Assembly: GCA_017893485.1 (NCBI GenBank)
Contig: CM030361.1
Location: forward strand, 146,878,941 to 146,942,940
DNA length: 64,000 nucleotides
Direction of reading: 5' to 3'
Source: Hemerocallis citrina
Taxonomy: Eukaryota; Streptophyta; Magnoliopsida; Asparagales; Asphodelaceae
The notes under the pieces were generated by a model that saw only the letters and a list, made by a program, of their open reading frames with translations, was not told the origin of the DNA and did no database searches. Shown one piece after another: positions 21,346 through 31,442 of this stretch. A program made the position numbers and the translations under genes. Positions within the stretch are counted from its first letter, which is position 1. Every line of letters begins with the position of its first letter.

Positions 21346-22257
21346 TCAGCGCTTCTTCGGAGCTGGAGCATTCCGCTTCAAGGACACTCGAGAGTGACGA
21401 CGCTTGTCCCCGGAGCGCGACCCCAAGCCGGCAAACTGGGACGTATCCTCGGCACCACTCCTGACAGCTACGCCGACGGACGCCCCGCTCGAGGAGATTG
21501 CCACCGAGCTCTGTGCGTCCCCCGGGCTTGGTAGGCCGATCCGCTGACGGGTCGCCATCTCATAGAAAGTAATGCCCCGCTCACTCTCAGCGCGAGTGCA
21601 TGACGTGCTTCGAACGTTGATCGGCCCTGAATGTGGCTTCAGACGAGCCACTTCCGCCTCCAACTCTGAGATCCTGTCCCGCAACGAGTCGTCTTTAACG
21701 TCGACTTCGAAACGTGGGGGTATCGCGGAGTCCGGCACTCCAGATCGACTAGCGACGAGGCGCCGAAGGTGGGTGACTTCGATGCTTTTATCCACCATCG
21801 CCCTCTTGAGCGCTTCGACTTCAGCAGTCAACTCGACTCGTTCAGTCGTCAACTTGGCCACCTCGGCCGTCAGCCCCTCGCCCTCACTCCGGAGCTTCGC
21901 CTCTACGGACTGCAGATGCTGTATCTCGGAAAGCAACTCGTCCTTCTCCGCTGTTATTTTGGACAAATTATGACGAATGCACTGAACACGAATCTCATTA
22001 CTGAAATCAGTGGGCAAGTGTTCACCTTCGGGTATGAGCTCGGCGATTCGGCTTTCCAAACGACGAATCTCGATATCACGCCGGCCAACGACGAGCTGGA
22101 GATGCTTCCTCTCGCTCTCGGCTCGGCGCAATCCGAGCTCGACCTCATAAAGCTTCTCCCTACACCTAGCCAGACACAGCCTCGTCGCCCCTAGGCCAGC
22201 CTCGGCTCTAACCTCTTCGTCCGGGCGGGAAAGCTCGACGTCTTGGGGGATCACCAT
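21346..22257 (-). CDS. Antisense gene 2 of element B: coiled-coil protein, unknown function
   Basis: 303 codons from ATG at 22257-22255 (MVIPQDVELSRPDEEV) to the stop at 21346. The ATG lies four bases inside a likely exon, since TTCTTTGCAG precedes CTTATGG on the minus strand, so an upstream exon or leader is probable. Residues from about 25 to 215 are rich in Glu, Arg and Leu with heptad-like runs (LSEIQHLQSVEAKLRS, ELTAEVEALKRA), a long coiled coil. The last 90 residues are Ser/Gly-rich and end in a basic APKKR tail that could be a nuclear signal. Element C has a frame of exactly the same 912 bases at 56036-56947. I do not recognise a family. It is transcribed convergent to gag-pol, downstream of antisense gene 1. 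Confidence 0.65.
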   Translation of the reverse strand: MVIPQDVELSRPDEEVRAEAGLGATRLCLARCREKLYEVELGLRRAESERKHLQLVVGRRDIEIRRLESRIAELIPEGEHLPTDFSNEIRVQCIRHNLSKITAEKDELLSEIQHLQSVEAKLRSEGEGLTAEVAKLTTERVELTAEVEALKRAMVDKSIEVTHLRRLVASRSGVPDSAIPPRFEVDVKDDSLRDRISELEAEVARLKPHSGPINVRSTSCTRAESERGITFYEMATRQRIGLPSPGDAQSSVAISSSGASVGVAVRSGAEDTSQFAGLGSRSGDKRRHSRVSLKRNAPAPKKR

Positions 22258-22538
22258 AAGCTGCAAAGAAATCGGAGCAATTAGCAAAAACGTTGAGCGT
22301 GGCCGAAGCACCGCACTTGGAAAAATTTTCATCTCTAAAAACAAAGTTTGACGGTTCGGCAAAAGAGGGGGCATAAAACAGAAATTTCCGAGCACCAACA
22401 CTTGCAAAAATTTTGATTTCATTTACGTCAAAAGAAGCGGTGGCCAGTCCGCTATTAGGCATTACAAAGTTCGAAAGAAAAAAAAAAAAAAGAGAAAAAG
22501 AGCAGAAACAGCCAAAAACAATAAAACGAGAGGCGGAT

Positions 22539-24663
22539 TCAGTGCTCGACCTCTTTCCCCGGGCGACGAGGCGGAGTAGGGGTCGACTTCGCCGAAGGAG
22601 ACGCCGCCGCCAGCGGAGTGGCCGTGGCGCTCGGGACCTCGCCAGTAATCCCGGCATCGGCATCAGCGTCGTCCTCCTCCTCCTCCTCCTCTTCCCCTTC
22701 GGACTTGGGGTCGAAGCCCTCGACGTGTCCGGGGAAGAGTCGCCATCCCGAGACGTCCACCCCGGGGTACGCCTCTCGCACCCGGTCGAGGGCAGTGGCG
22801 AAGGCCTTCGCCATGTTCTGCGCGAGGTACCCCTGGGCCTTCTTCAAGGTGGCGTCCTCCACCTCCTTCACGGCCGCCGCTCGCTTCGCCTCGGCCTCGG
22901 CCAACTGGTTGGCCGACCCCTCCTTCTCCCGACGCAGCTCGTCCTCCAGCCTCTTCACTTCGGCCTCGAGGTGCTGGATCCTCGCGGACCGACCTTCATG
23001 CTCGACCCGGAGTTTGTCGAGCTGGTTCGACATCCGAGCCTTCTCGTTCCGAGCCTGGTCGGACTCCTGCTTCAGCTCCTTCTCGAGGGCGGTCAGCCTC
23101 TCGGTGAGGTGACCAAAGTGGACGATGATCTACAAAGGAAAGAAGAAGAACTCCGAGAGTTAGAAAATTTTTTTTTTTTTGGGATCCAAAGGGACGAAAC
23201 GAACGAAGCGAACTCGAAACTTACCGATACCGCCGAACGAGCGATCTCGATCACGTCGTCGCCCTGCCTCCCCGCGTCCATGGCGGCGCGGTCCTTCGGG
23301 GTGGCGAGATGCTTCACGGCCTGCATACTCGCCAACGAGTTCCCGAGGAACCCGTCGTGCTTCCGGACCTGCCAGTCCGGGATGTGGATCCGCTTGTGCT
23401 CCTCCGTCAGGAGCTCCTCGCCTGCCACGGTCAACGGCGGGGTCGGCATGGCGAGGGCGGCGGCGATGGGGAACTCGCCCGCAGACGCTGGAGCTGAGGT
23501 CGACACCACGGCGACGACCGGGTCGTCGGCAATCTCCACCGCCTGGACGGGGCCCTCGATCCTCGGCGCCTTTGAGGATGAGGGCAGCTTCGACGCTACC
23601 CTCTTGCGCTTCCTCGGTGCCTTACTGGCGAGTCCTGCCCTGAGCGCCAACACCGCCTCGTAGTCCATAGATTCTGCATCAAAAAACAAAAAATGATTAG
23701 CACAAAAGAAGAACAAGGCAGCAAGTACGGAAAAAAGAACTTGGCGAAAAGCCGCGTACTAGGATCTACGCAGCCGAGCCCTCCCCTGTAAAGAACGTCC
23801 TCCGTCAAATCCTTCCAGTCGTACTTCGGCCGGTCGAGAAGGATCCGGACCGCCTCTTCTTCTACTGAGAGCCTCAGCAGCGCCGTCGCCCTCTTGGTCA
23901 CCCCCTCTGCCCAATTGGTGGGGATCGGCCAGGCCTCTCGACTCCGCACGACGACCCACTTCTCTCGCCAGTGCTTGATAGAGTCTGGGCAAACGACGAG
24001 CCTGCCGCCGTGCCTCGGAGTCAGATAATACCGATACTCCGACTTGTTCCCTTGGTGGAGCCGGTATATCGTCCGAAGCACGTTCAGCTGCGGTTCGATC
24101 CCCGCGGCCTGGCAATGGAGAACGAAGCCATTAATCACTCGCCACGCGTTCGGCATGAGCTGAATAGGGCAAACCCCGTACCAGCTCACCACGGTAATTG
24201 TGAACGCGTGGAGAGGTAGCCGGGCACCGGCGATAAAGGCATCAACCGGCCAGCAACACATGGTCACTGGCAGCGGCGAATTGGCCCTAACCCCGGGGCC
24301 CGGCAGCATGATTTCGTACTCCTCCGGGATGAAAAAAGCGTCCCGGATCGCCACCAACTCCTCCTCGCGCAGGATCGACGCCGCATCGTCCGCCTCCGTC
24401 GTCTCCCTCGCTTCATTCTCCTCGAAGGTCCTCTCCCTCCCATGGATGATTCGTTCGGCCTGGTCCTTCGGGAGCTCCCGGACCCTGTGTAGTCCTGTCA
24501 GCGGACCCGGCAGCTGTCCGAACTCTCCCATCCTCTTCGGATCCTCGACAATCGAATCCTTGCCGAACACCTTGCCCTTGGTTGGAGTCGGAGTCGAGGC
24601 TTCGGCGCCTATAGGGGAGGACTCGGACCCAGAGACTTCATCTGAGACAGAAGCTACAGACAT
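22539..24663 (-). CDS. Antisense gene 1 of element B: three-exon gene, Transposase_28-like plus coiled coil
   Basis: Exons on the minus strand: 24663-23760, 23673-23225 and 23129-22539. The introns (86 and 95 bases) have GT-AG ends, with donor GTAAGT at the second. Exon lengths 904, 449 and 591 sum to 1944, giving 647 residues in frame. Element C has the same exon borders and phases. Residues about 100-260 (from EEYEIMLPGPGVRANSPLP to SIKHWREKWVVV) resemble the plant domain named 'putative gypsy type transposon' (PF04195, Transposase_28), by memory rather than search. Exon 2 has a basic KKR-type stretch (PRKRKRVASK). Exon 3 opens with a long coiled coil and ends in an acidic run of Glu/Asp and a PTPPRRPGK tail. 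Tat-lineage elements are known to carry antisense extra ORFs; their role is unknown. A TATA box lies 150 bases upstream. Confidence 0.75.
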
Positions 24664-24809
24664 AGTTTATAAATTACCTCGAGAGAAAGAGCTGCCAAAA
24701 AACTTCGCCTGAGCTAACACCGGTTGCCGGAAAAGCTCGCCTGAAACACTAGAGAACGCCTGAACAAATGAGAGGAGAAGTGAGAAATGAGAGGGGGGGG
24801 GGGTGAGGA

Positions 24810-24815
24810 TTTATA
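24810..24815 (-). promoter_or_regulatory. TATA box of the antisense genes, element B
   Basis: On the minus strand CTTCTATAAATCCTCACC, about 147 bases before the antisense ATG. Element C has CTCTATAAATCCTCACC at 53504-53520, about 150 bases before its ATG. Similar sequence and spacing in both copies support a real internal promoter. Confidence 0.7.
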
Positions 24816-25073
24816 GAAGGGGGGCACGCCCCACGAGGCTAATGGGCTTGTACGACCGGCCCATCTAAACCAAGCGGCGGAGCGATCCCAATCGTCACCT
24901 CGTTAACCGCAGCGAATCATGAGATGCATTTAATGCTATCCCATCTGATGGAACCCCAGAGGTCACAGCATTTAATGGGCGTCCCATCTGTCAGGGTTGT
25001 CAGAATTGTCAGAATTGTCAAACGTTCAAATGGCGCACAGAAAAGACAAACTCACATAAACGACAAGTCTGGG
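24816..25073. other. Upstream region of the antisense promoter, element B
   Basis: It holds CATTTAATGC/TTTAATGGGC words and three or four short GTCAGAATT repeats at about 24995-25022. The matching part of C (53226-53500) has a longer run of CTCTGACAG units. No gene. Confidence 0.45.
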
Positions 25074-26405
25074 CGCTCGGCACCCACTGCCGAGCATTCG
25101 TGACACCGACCCTGTTATAAGGAAAAAAGTCACGCTCGGCACCCACTGCCGAGCATTCGTGACACCGACCCTGTTATAGGGAAAAAAGTCACGCTCGGCA
25201 CCCACTGCCGAGCATTCGTGACACCGACCCTGTTATAGGGAAAAAGTCACGCTCGGCACCCACTGCCGAGCATTCGTGACACCGACCCTGTTATAGGGAA
25301 AAAGTCACGCTCGGCACCCACTGCCGAGCATTCGTGACACCGACCCTGTTATAGGGAAAAAAGTCACGCTCGGCACCCACTGCCGAGCATTCGTGACACC
25401 GACCCTGTTATAGGGAAAAAGTCACGCTCGGTACCCACTGCCGAGCATTCGCGACACCGACCCTGTTATAGGGAAAAAAGTCACGCTCGGCACCCACTGC
25501 CGAGCATTCGTGACACCGACCCTGTTATAGGGAAAAAGTCACGCTCGGCACCCACTGCCGAGCATTCGTGACACCGACCCTGTTATAGGGAAAAAGTCAC
25601 GCTCGGCACCCACTGCCGAGCATTCGTGACACCGACCCTGTTATAGGGAAAAAAGTCACGCTCGGCACCCACTGCCGAGCATTCGTGACACCGACCCTGT
25701 TATAGGGAAAAAGTCACGCTCGGCACCCACTGCCGAGCATTCGTGACACCGACCCTGTTATAGAAAAAAAAGTCACGCTCGGCACCCACTGCCGAGCATT
25801 CGTGACACCGACCCTGTTATAGGAAAAAAGTCACGCTCGGCACCCACTGCCGAGCATTCGTGACACCGACCCTGTTATAGGGAAAAAGTCACGCTCGGCA
25901 CCCACTGCCGAGCATTCGTGACACCGACCCTGTTATAGGGAAAAAAGTCACGCTCGGCACCCACTGCCGAGCATTCGTGACACCGACCCTGTTATAGGGA
26001 AAAAGTCACGCTCGGCACCCACTGCCGAGCATTCGTGACACCGACCCTGTTATAGGGAAAAAACAGGTTCGGCACCGCTGCCGAGCGTTCGTGGCACCGA
26101 CCCTGTTATATGGAAAAAACAGGTTCGGCACCGCTGCCGAGCGTTCGTGGCACCGACCCTCTTATAGGGAAAAAACAGGTTCGGCACCGCTGCCGAGCGT
26201 TCGTGGCACCGACCCTGTTATATGGAAAAAACAGGTTCGGCACCGCTGCCGAGCGTTCGTGGCACCGACCCTCTTATAGGGAAAAAACAGGTTCGGCACC
26301 GCTGCCGAGCGTTCGTGGCACCGACCCTGTTATATGGAAAAAACAGGTTCGGCACCGCTGCCGAGCGTTCGTGGCACCGACCCTCTTATAGGGAAAAAAC
26401 AGGCT
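25074..26405 (+). repeat. 55-57-bp tandem hairpin array, about 23 copies, element B
   Basis: About 17 copies of a unit with CTCGGCACCCACTGCCGAG (7-bp stem, CCCAC loop), then CATTCGTGACACCGACCC and TGTTATAGGGAAAAAGTCA. Six copies of a second type (TTCGGCACCGCTGCCGA, CGTTCGTGGCACCGACC) follow from about 26064. The second type alternates TGTTATATGG and TCTTATAGGG, making a 112-bp dimer repeated three times. Only the run of A varies (4-8), which accounts for the 55-57 base period. The array lies directly upstream of the antisense promoter. A related array with a 58-59-bp unit is in the same place in C (52598-53225). Confidence 0.92.
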
Positions 26406-26745
26406 CGGGGGATCGCCGAACTCGCTCCTGACGCTCGCAGCCCTGCCGAACTCGCTTCCCTCTCTGGAAAAGCTCGCCGAACCGCCTACGGACCTCGGCC
26501 CCTTCGCCAGCGAACTCTAGGGAGGTCTAAAGCGTGATCCAAGTATACAAGACCCCCGAACGATGAATTGGTACTCCGCGAAAGTAAAAAAGACGTCCCC
26601 GCAGTAACGCCACATGACCATCAGAGTTCAGGAGCGACTCAGAGTTCAATCCGCTTGAAAAATCACCAAACTACCTCCTTCAAGATTCAAAACCTTCCGT
26701 TTGGGCCCCGATACAACTCTACCAGCCATTAAAAACAGCTAAACT
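26406..26745. other. Gene-free stretch before the hairpin and polypurine tract, element B
   Basis: No open frame of note. Similar sequence, in reverse, fills 52247-52590 of element C (for example the GGAAAAGCTCGCCGAACCGCC region here and AGGCTTTTCCGGAGAGG there). It is the untranslated 3' region of the sense RNA. Confidence 0.45.
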
Positions 26746-26782
26746 ACTCCTCAAAGGCCGATCAAGCTCAGCCTTTAGGAGT
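26746..26782 (+). promoter_or_regulatory. Hairpin next to the polypurine tract, element B
   Basis: ACTCCTCAAAGGCCGA and TCAGCCTTTAGGAGT flank TCAAGC. The stem pair that is G-T in A is G-C here. The purine tract AGGAGTGGGGGG follows, then CTCG and the LTR. Confidence 0.7.
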
Positions 26783-26792
26783 GGGGGGCTCG

Positions 26793-27453
26793 TGATATGG
26801 CTAAAAATGGGGTTTAATCGGAACTGTCCAAATCGGGCGCGAATCTTGAGACCTGAGGGTAAAACAGTAATTTCACCCACAAAAGGACCAAAACGGATAT
26901 TGGATCTGCCCTCCTAGGGCCCAATAATCCGCGAATGGATCCACCACCAAGAGGGTGCGGGTCTCAACCCGCTGCGCACCCAATCCATCAAGATAGAGTC
27001 AGGGTCCCTGATTAAATACGATCAACGGCCCTGATGGACATCTACCTTTTCACGGGGGATTAGGGATTAAATTCCTTATCTGATTACAGGGAATATATAT
27101 TATCAGATTACCTTCCTCATCTGATTATGGAGGACATACCTTATCAAATCACGGGGGTTACATTCCTAATCCGTTCCCTAAGACGCCTATAAATATCCCC
27201 CATCCATCTCCATTAAGAGGTAATCAACTCTTCACCAGTTTTTGTGCTCATTCATAGTCTTCTTAGATTACTGACTTGAGCGTCGGAGGGTGCGTCGCCG
27301 GGAACAACCCCGGTGTCTCGCACTTTTTGCAGGTGCACGGCGGGAACGACGAACGGGGCCCGACGGAACAGGTACGCAGGTTTTCCTATTCAGTTTCCCC
27401 TAAGAATCCACAAGTTCTATCTGTTTGCCCCCACACCAAATTTAGCGGCAACA
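26793..27453 (+). repeat. Element B 3' LTR
   Basis: 661 bp, about three C-to-T differences from the 5' LTR, TATAAATA at 27188-27195. Followed by TGGTG (27454-27458). Confidence 0.92.
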
Positions 27454-27458
27454 TGGTG

Positions 27459-28363
27459 TGAGATAATTATCCAGGTGTGAGTGAAATAGTCTCCGGAATT
27501 ACGTGTGGTGTGGGATTGATCTCCGAAATTATCGGAGTCGAGGGGACGCACATGTGGTATTCATGTGATGAGGTGCCATTGCTTGCGGTGTGGGGTATTC
27601 TCGAAGATTCCCAGGTGTGAGTGAAATAGTCTCCGGAATTATCTATGGATAGAGATTGACCTCCGGAATTATCGGGGCATCGGCTAATACTCACAGTTTA
27701 TCTTTATCTCGTAGTAATCATCGTGATAGGATTAGTTGCATAGCGGGGATTAAGCCCTATAATGTGGAGACGTTAAGGGCTTGCACCGGACCTATGTAGA
27801 GTGGGATGCATAGACTCTGACAAGTATGCATTAGAAAGTCAGCATATAGACTTGATGTTTTCTTGATTGGTTTCACGCATGTGTTTTTCCTGTTTTCTAC
27901 ACTTGACACTTTGTTGAGCTTCACTTGAGGTTTACATGTTTCCTTGCTATATCATATTTTTTGTATTATTATTTATCACATGTGTTTATGAATCCATGCT
28001 TTACTTATGTTGTTTGTTTTATGTCACTTACACCTTTATGGCTGACCCCTTTAGTTTTGGGGGTTAGGGTTATCTCTAGCCTCGTGTTTACAGGTTATTG
28101 CTGCTTAAGGCTCAGATTTGGGATGCTTGATGTTCAATTGATATAGTGACTCATGTAATATGTAAAATGAAAAGTGTTGTAAAGAAAAGAGAATTATGAT
28201 TTGAGATGTATTGTATTCCACTGTGCTATGTAATTGATTATTGTAATGAAAGTTGGAAAATTTTTATTGGTGTTAAATTGGGTTTAATATTACATTGAAG
28301 TTGATGCTGGGAATTGTGCCACATATTTTCTAAGATATCATATTAGAAATTCGAGGCGCTACA
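27459..28363 (+). repeat. Tekay 3' LTR, last segment
   Basis: It continues from 13476 after element B. It contains several copies of a GTGAAATAGTCTCCGGAATT word, which also occurs in the interiors of the minus-strand LTR array. It ends TTCGAGGCGCTACA at 28363, a Tekay-type LTR end. GAGGTGCCATT separates it from the next LTR. Confidence 0.7.
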
Positions 28364-28374
28364 GAGGTGCCATT

Positions 28375-28841
28375 TGTAATGCCCCGCCTCAATACTCAGA
28401 CAATTTTAATATTTTTAGAAGACAAATTAGATACTATGTAGTACAACTGCCCACCACAGACTGCCTCTCAAAAGGTGGTTAACCAATTAGGTGACTCTTG
28501 ATCATAGACAATTATATTTATACTCAAATTATTTTTATATATTTCCAATATGAGACTATTATTTACAAATCTCTTTACAAATCCCGTGCACACTATATAT
28601 ATATATATATATATAATGCCACGTCAACATACCAAATCAAATCCTGATCCCAATTCCGAAATCCACACATTTTTATTAATGATGACGTCATCATCATACC
28701 ATCCAAACCAATACAACATTCTGTGCTTTCATTCTTTTTACCGTGGGTTCTTTTTCTTCAAATGACCAGATTTCCATGAAATCCCCCCTATAGAATATTC
28801 TATAGGACAAATCCCAAATTCAATATATTTTCAAATCATCC

Positions 28842-28891
<50 letters not shown>

Positions 28892-28907
28892 AATACGGGG
28901 TATTACA
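28375..28907 (-). repeat. LTR1 of the array
   Basis: 533 bp with two (TA)n tracts (near 28595 and 28843). It keeps the AATGCCACGTCAACATACC and TGATGACGTCATCATCATACC blocks found in every copy. The second contains the palindrome TGATGACGTCATCA. Confidence 0.85.
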
Positions 28908-29138
28908 TACACCCCACCTTAGAAATCAGCGTTCTCGCTGAGTACGGGACACACATCTAGTGCAGGATCCGCCTTTCTAGCCGATGTAGCATCGTCCTCG
29001 ATCCCGATAATTCCAGAGACTAGTCCCATACCGCAGGTAATTTCGGAGACTATTTCACTCACACTTCGATAATTCCGGGGACTATCTCACACCGCAGATC
29101 ATACTGAGGCCCTTTTCTACATCCGGTGTCGAAAGTCG

Positions 29139-29150
29139 GCTCTGATACCA
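29139..29150 (-). promoter_or_regulatory. Primer-binding site (initiator tRNA-Met type) of array interior 1
   Basis: GCTCTGATACCA on the plus strand reads TGGTATCAGAGC on the minus strand, the common match to plant initiator tRNA-Met, two bases from LTR2. The same site is at the ends of interiors 2 and 3 (about 29915-29926 and 30744-30755). Confidence 0.8.
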
Positions 29151-29152
29151 GT

Positions 29153-29619
29153 TGTAACGTCCTACCCCAATACTCAGACAATTTTAATATTTAGAAGACA
29201 AATTAGATACTGTGTAGTACAACTGCCCACCACAGGCTGCCTCTCAAAAGGTGGTTAACCAATTAGGTGACTCTTGATCATAGACAATTATATTTATACT
29301 CAAATTATTTTTATATATTTCCAATATGAGACTATTATTTACAAATCTCTTTACAAATCCCGTGCACACTATATATATATATATATATATATAATGCCAC
29401 GTCAACATACCAAATCAAATCCTGATCCCAATTCCGAAATCCACACATTTTTATTAATGATGACGTCATCATCATACCATCCAAACCAATACAACATTCT
29501 GTGCTTTCATTCTTTTTACCGTGGGTTCTTTTTCTTCAAATGACCAGATTTCCATGAAATCCCCCCTATAGAATATTCTATAGGACAAATCCCAAATTCA
29601 ATATATTTTCAAATCATCC

Positions 29620-29667
<48 letters not shown>

Positions 29668-29683
29668 AATACGGGGTATTACA
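29153..29683 (-). repeat. LTR2 of the array
   Basis: 531 bp, almost identical to LTR1 apart from TA-tract length, a 4-base difference in TATTTTTAGAAG and a few substitutions. Confidence 0.85.
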
Positions 29684-29928
29684 TACACCCCACCTTAGAA
29701 ATCAGCGTTCTCGCTGAGTACGGGACACACATCTAGTGCAGGATCCGCCTTTCTAGCCGATGTAGCATCGTCCTCGATCCCGATAATTCCAGAGACTAGT
29801 CCCATACCGCAGGTAATTTCGGAGACTATTTCACTCACACTTCGATAATTCCGGGGACTATCTCACACCGCAGATCATACTGAGGCCCTTTTCTACATCC
29901 GGTGTCGAAAGTCGGCTCTGATACCAGT

Positions 29929-30129
29929 TGTAACGTCCTACCCCAATACTCAGACAATTTTAATATTTAGAAGACAAATTAGATACTGTGTAGTACAACT
30001 GCCCACCACAGGCTGCCTCTCAAAAGGTGGTTAACCAATTAGGTGACTCTTGATCATAGACAATTATATTTATACTCAAATTATTTTTGTATATTTCCAA
30101 TATGAGACTATTATTTACAAATCCCGTGC

Positions 30130-30195
<66 letters not shown>

Positions 30196-30494
30196 GCCAC
30201 GTCAACATACCAAATCAAATCTATATATATATATATATATATATAAATAATGCCACGTCAACATACCAAATCAAATCCTGATCCCAATTTCATAATCCAC
30301 ACATTTTTATTAATGATGACGTCATCATCATACCAACCAAACCAATACAACATTCTGTGCTTTCATTCTTTTTACCGTGGGTTCTTTTTCTTCAAATGAC
30401 CGGATTTCCATGAAATCCCCCTATAGAATATTCTATAGGACAAATCCCAAATTCAATATATTTTCAAATCATCCAACCTTATATATATATATAT

Positions 30495-30525
<31 letters not shown>

Positions 30526-30544
30526 AGAAATACGGGGTATTACA
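29929..30544 (-). repeat. LTR3 of the array, expanded
   Basis: 616 bp. It is longer because of a (TA)n tract of about 60 bases (30133-30193) and a duplicated ATGCCACGTCAACATACCAA block (30194 and 30250) with a further TA run between the copies. Confidence 0.85.
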
Positions 30545-30757
30545 TACACCCCACCTTAGAAATCAGCGTCCTCGCCGAGTACGGGACACACATCTAGTGT
30601 AGGATCCGCCTTTCTAGCCGATGTAGCATCGTCCTCGATCCCGATAATTCTGGAGACTAGTCCCACACCGCAGGTAATTCCGGAGACTATCTCACACCGC
30701 AGATCATACTGAGGCCCTCTTCTACATCCGGTGTCGAAAGTCGGCTCTGATACCATT

Positions 30758-31222
30758 TGTAATGCCCCGCCCCAATACTCAGACAATTTTAATATTTTTA
30801 GAAGACAAATTAGATACTATGTAGTACAACTGCCCACCACAGGCTGCCTCTCAAAAGGTGGTTAACCAATTAGGTGACTCTTGATCATAGACAATTATAT
30901 TTATACTCAAATTATTTTTGTATATTTCCAATATGGGACTATTATTTACAAATCTCTTTACAAATCCCGTGCACACTATATATATATATATATAATGCCA
31001 CGTCAACATACCAAATCAAATCCTGATCCCAATTCCGAAATCCACACATTTTTATTAATGATGACGTCATCATCATACCAACCAAACCAATACAACATTC
31101 TGTTCTTTCATTCTTTTTACCGTGGGTTCTTTTTCTTCAAATGACCAAATTTCCATGAAATCCCCCCCTATAGAATATTCTATAGAACAAATCCCAAATT
31201 CAATATATTTTCAAATCATCCA

Positions 31223-31271
<49 letters not shown>

Positions 31272-31291
31272 CAGAAATACGGGGTATTACA
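30758..31291 (-). repeat. LTR4 of the array, outer 5' LTR
   Basis: 534 bp. It ends GGGGTATTACA and is followed by GATCA (31292-31296), matching the left edge of the composite insertion at 841-845. Confidence 0.85.
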
Positions 31292-31440
31292 GATCATTTC
31301 GTATCATATAGTTCCATTGTTTATAGTTCGTTTCATATAATTCGTATCGCAAACATAGTTTGTATCACAAATAATTTCATCCGATTTATCTTTGTTTATA
31401 TCATATAGTTAGTTCGTACCACACAAATATTTATATGACA
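31292..31440. other. Intron-like flank right of the composite insertion
   Basis: It starts with the duplication GATCA. TATAGTTCGT and ATCATATAGTT words match the stretch at 640-840, so this is the other half of the interrupted sequence. Confidence 0.5.
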
Positions 31441-31442
31441 CT

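Larger units (their letters stand above)
13477..27453 (+). mobile_element. Element B: full-length Tat-type LTR retrotransposon with antisense genes
   Basis: LTRs of 661 bp (13477-14137, 26793-27453) differ at about three positions by eye. The target duplication is TGGTG (13472-13476, 27454-27458). Order: LTR, primer site, uninterrupted gag-pol (14210-19957), 209-bp hairpin array, two antisense genes (21346-22257 and 22539-24663), their TATA box, a 55-57-bp hairpin array, the hairpin next to the polypurine tract, LTR. Two RNase H domains, an antisense additional ORF and this primer site are features of the Tat lineage (Retand, Grande, RIRE2, Ogre relatives). Young age and an open polyprotein make it a credible autonomous copy. 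Confidence 0.93.
944..28363 (+). mobile_element. Truncated Tekay-type chromovirus with a 3' LTR split by two later insertions
   Basis: From left to right: the end of RNase H, integrase, a chromodomain, a polypurine tract and a long 3' LTR starting TGTAGTACCCCGTA and ending CGAGGCGCTACA. Everything upstream of late RNase H (5' LTR, gag, protease, reverse transcriptase) is missing. Elements A (3071-11648) and B (13477-27453) are inserted in the LTR, and the LTR sequence resumes after each one's target duplication. LTR-start and LTR-end motifs plus the chromodomain point to the Tekay/Del clade. Removing A and B leaves an LTR of about 3.0 kb. Confidence 0.75.
846..31291 (-). mobile_element. Composite insertion: minus-strand Tekay-type LTR element grown into a nested block
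   Basis: Both edges are ends of the same LTR family in minus orientation: TGTAACGTCC at the left edge and GGGGTATTACA at the right. The direct duplication GATCA flanks them (841-845, 31292-31296). One original insertion therefore explains both borders. Since then it has gained extra LTR/interior units, a truncated plus-strand Tekay element and two Tat-type insertions, growing to about 30.4 kb. It sits inside the broken PMD-like gene. How the Tekay piece entered is inferred from the junction at about 944. Confidence 0.65.
28375..31291 (-). mobile_element. Array of four LTRs with three minimal interiors
   Basis: In plus coordinates: LTR1 28375-28907, interior 28908-29152, LTR2 29153-29683, interior 29684-29928, LTR3 29929-30544, interior 30545-30757, LTR4 30758-31291. 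Read on the minus strand each LTR starts TGTAATACCCCGTATTTC. Each interior runs from primer site TGGTATCAGAGC to a purine tract CTAAGGTGGGGTG. No protein is encoded. The structure is LTR-int-LTR-int-LTR-int-LTR. Units 1 and 2 are nearly identical, so part of the array arose recently. Confidence 0.88.

Noticed and set aside
22413..23663. 416-codon plus-strand frame in element B
   Set aside because: It is the shadow of the antisense three-exon gene; it crosses both intron and exon sequence and has no counterpart in C.
25074..26405. CRISPR-like look of the short regular repeats
   Set aside because: There are no unique spacers; units abut each other, and the context is a plant retrotransposon.
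30020..30250. Frames encoding YIYIYI peptides
   Set aside because: Translation of (TA)n microsatellites in the LTRs.
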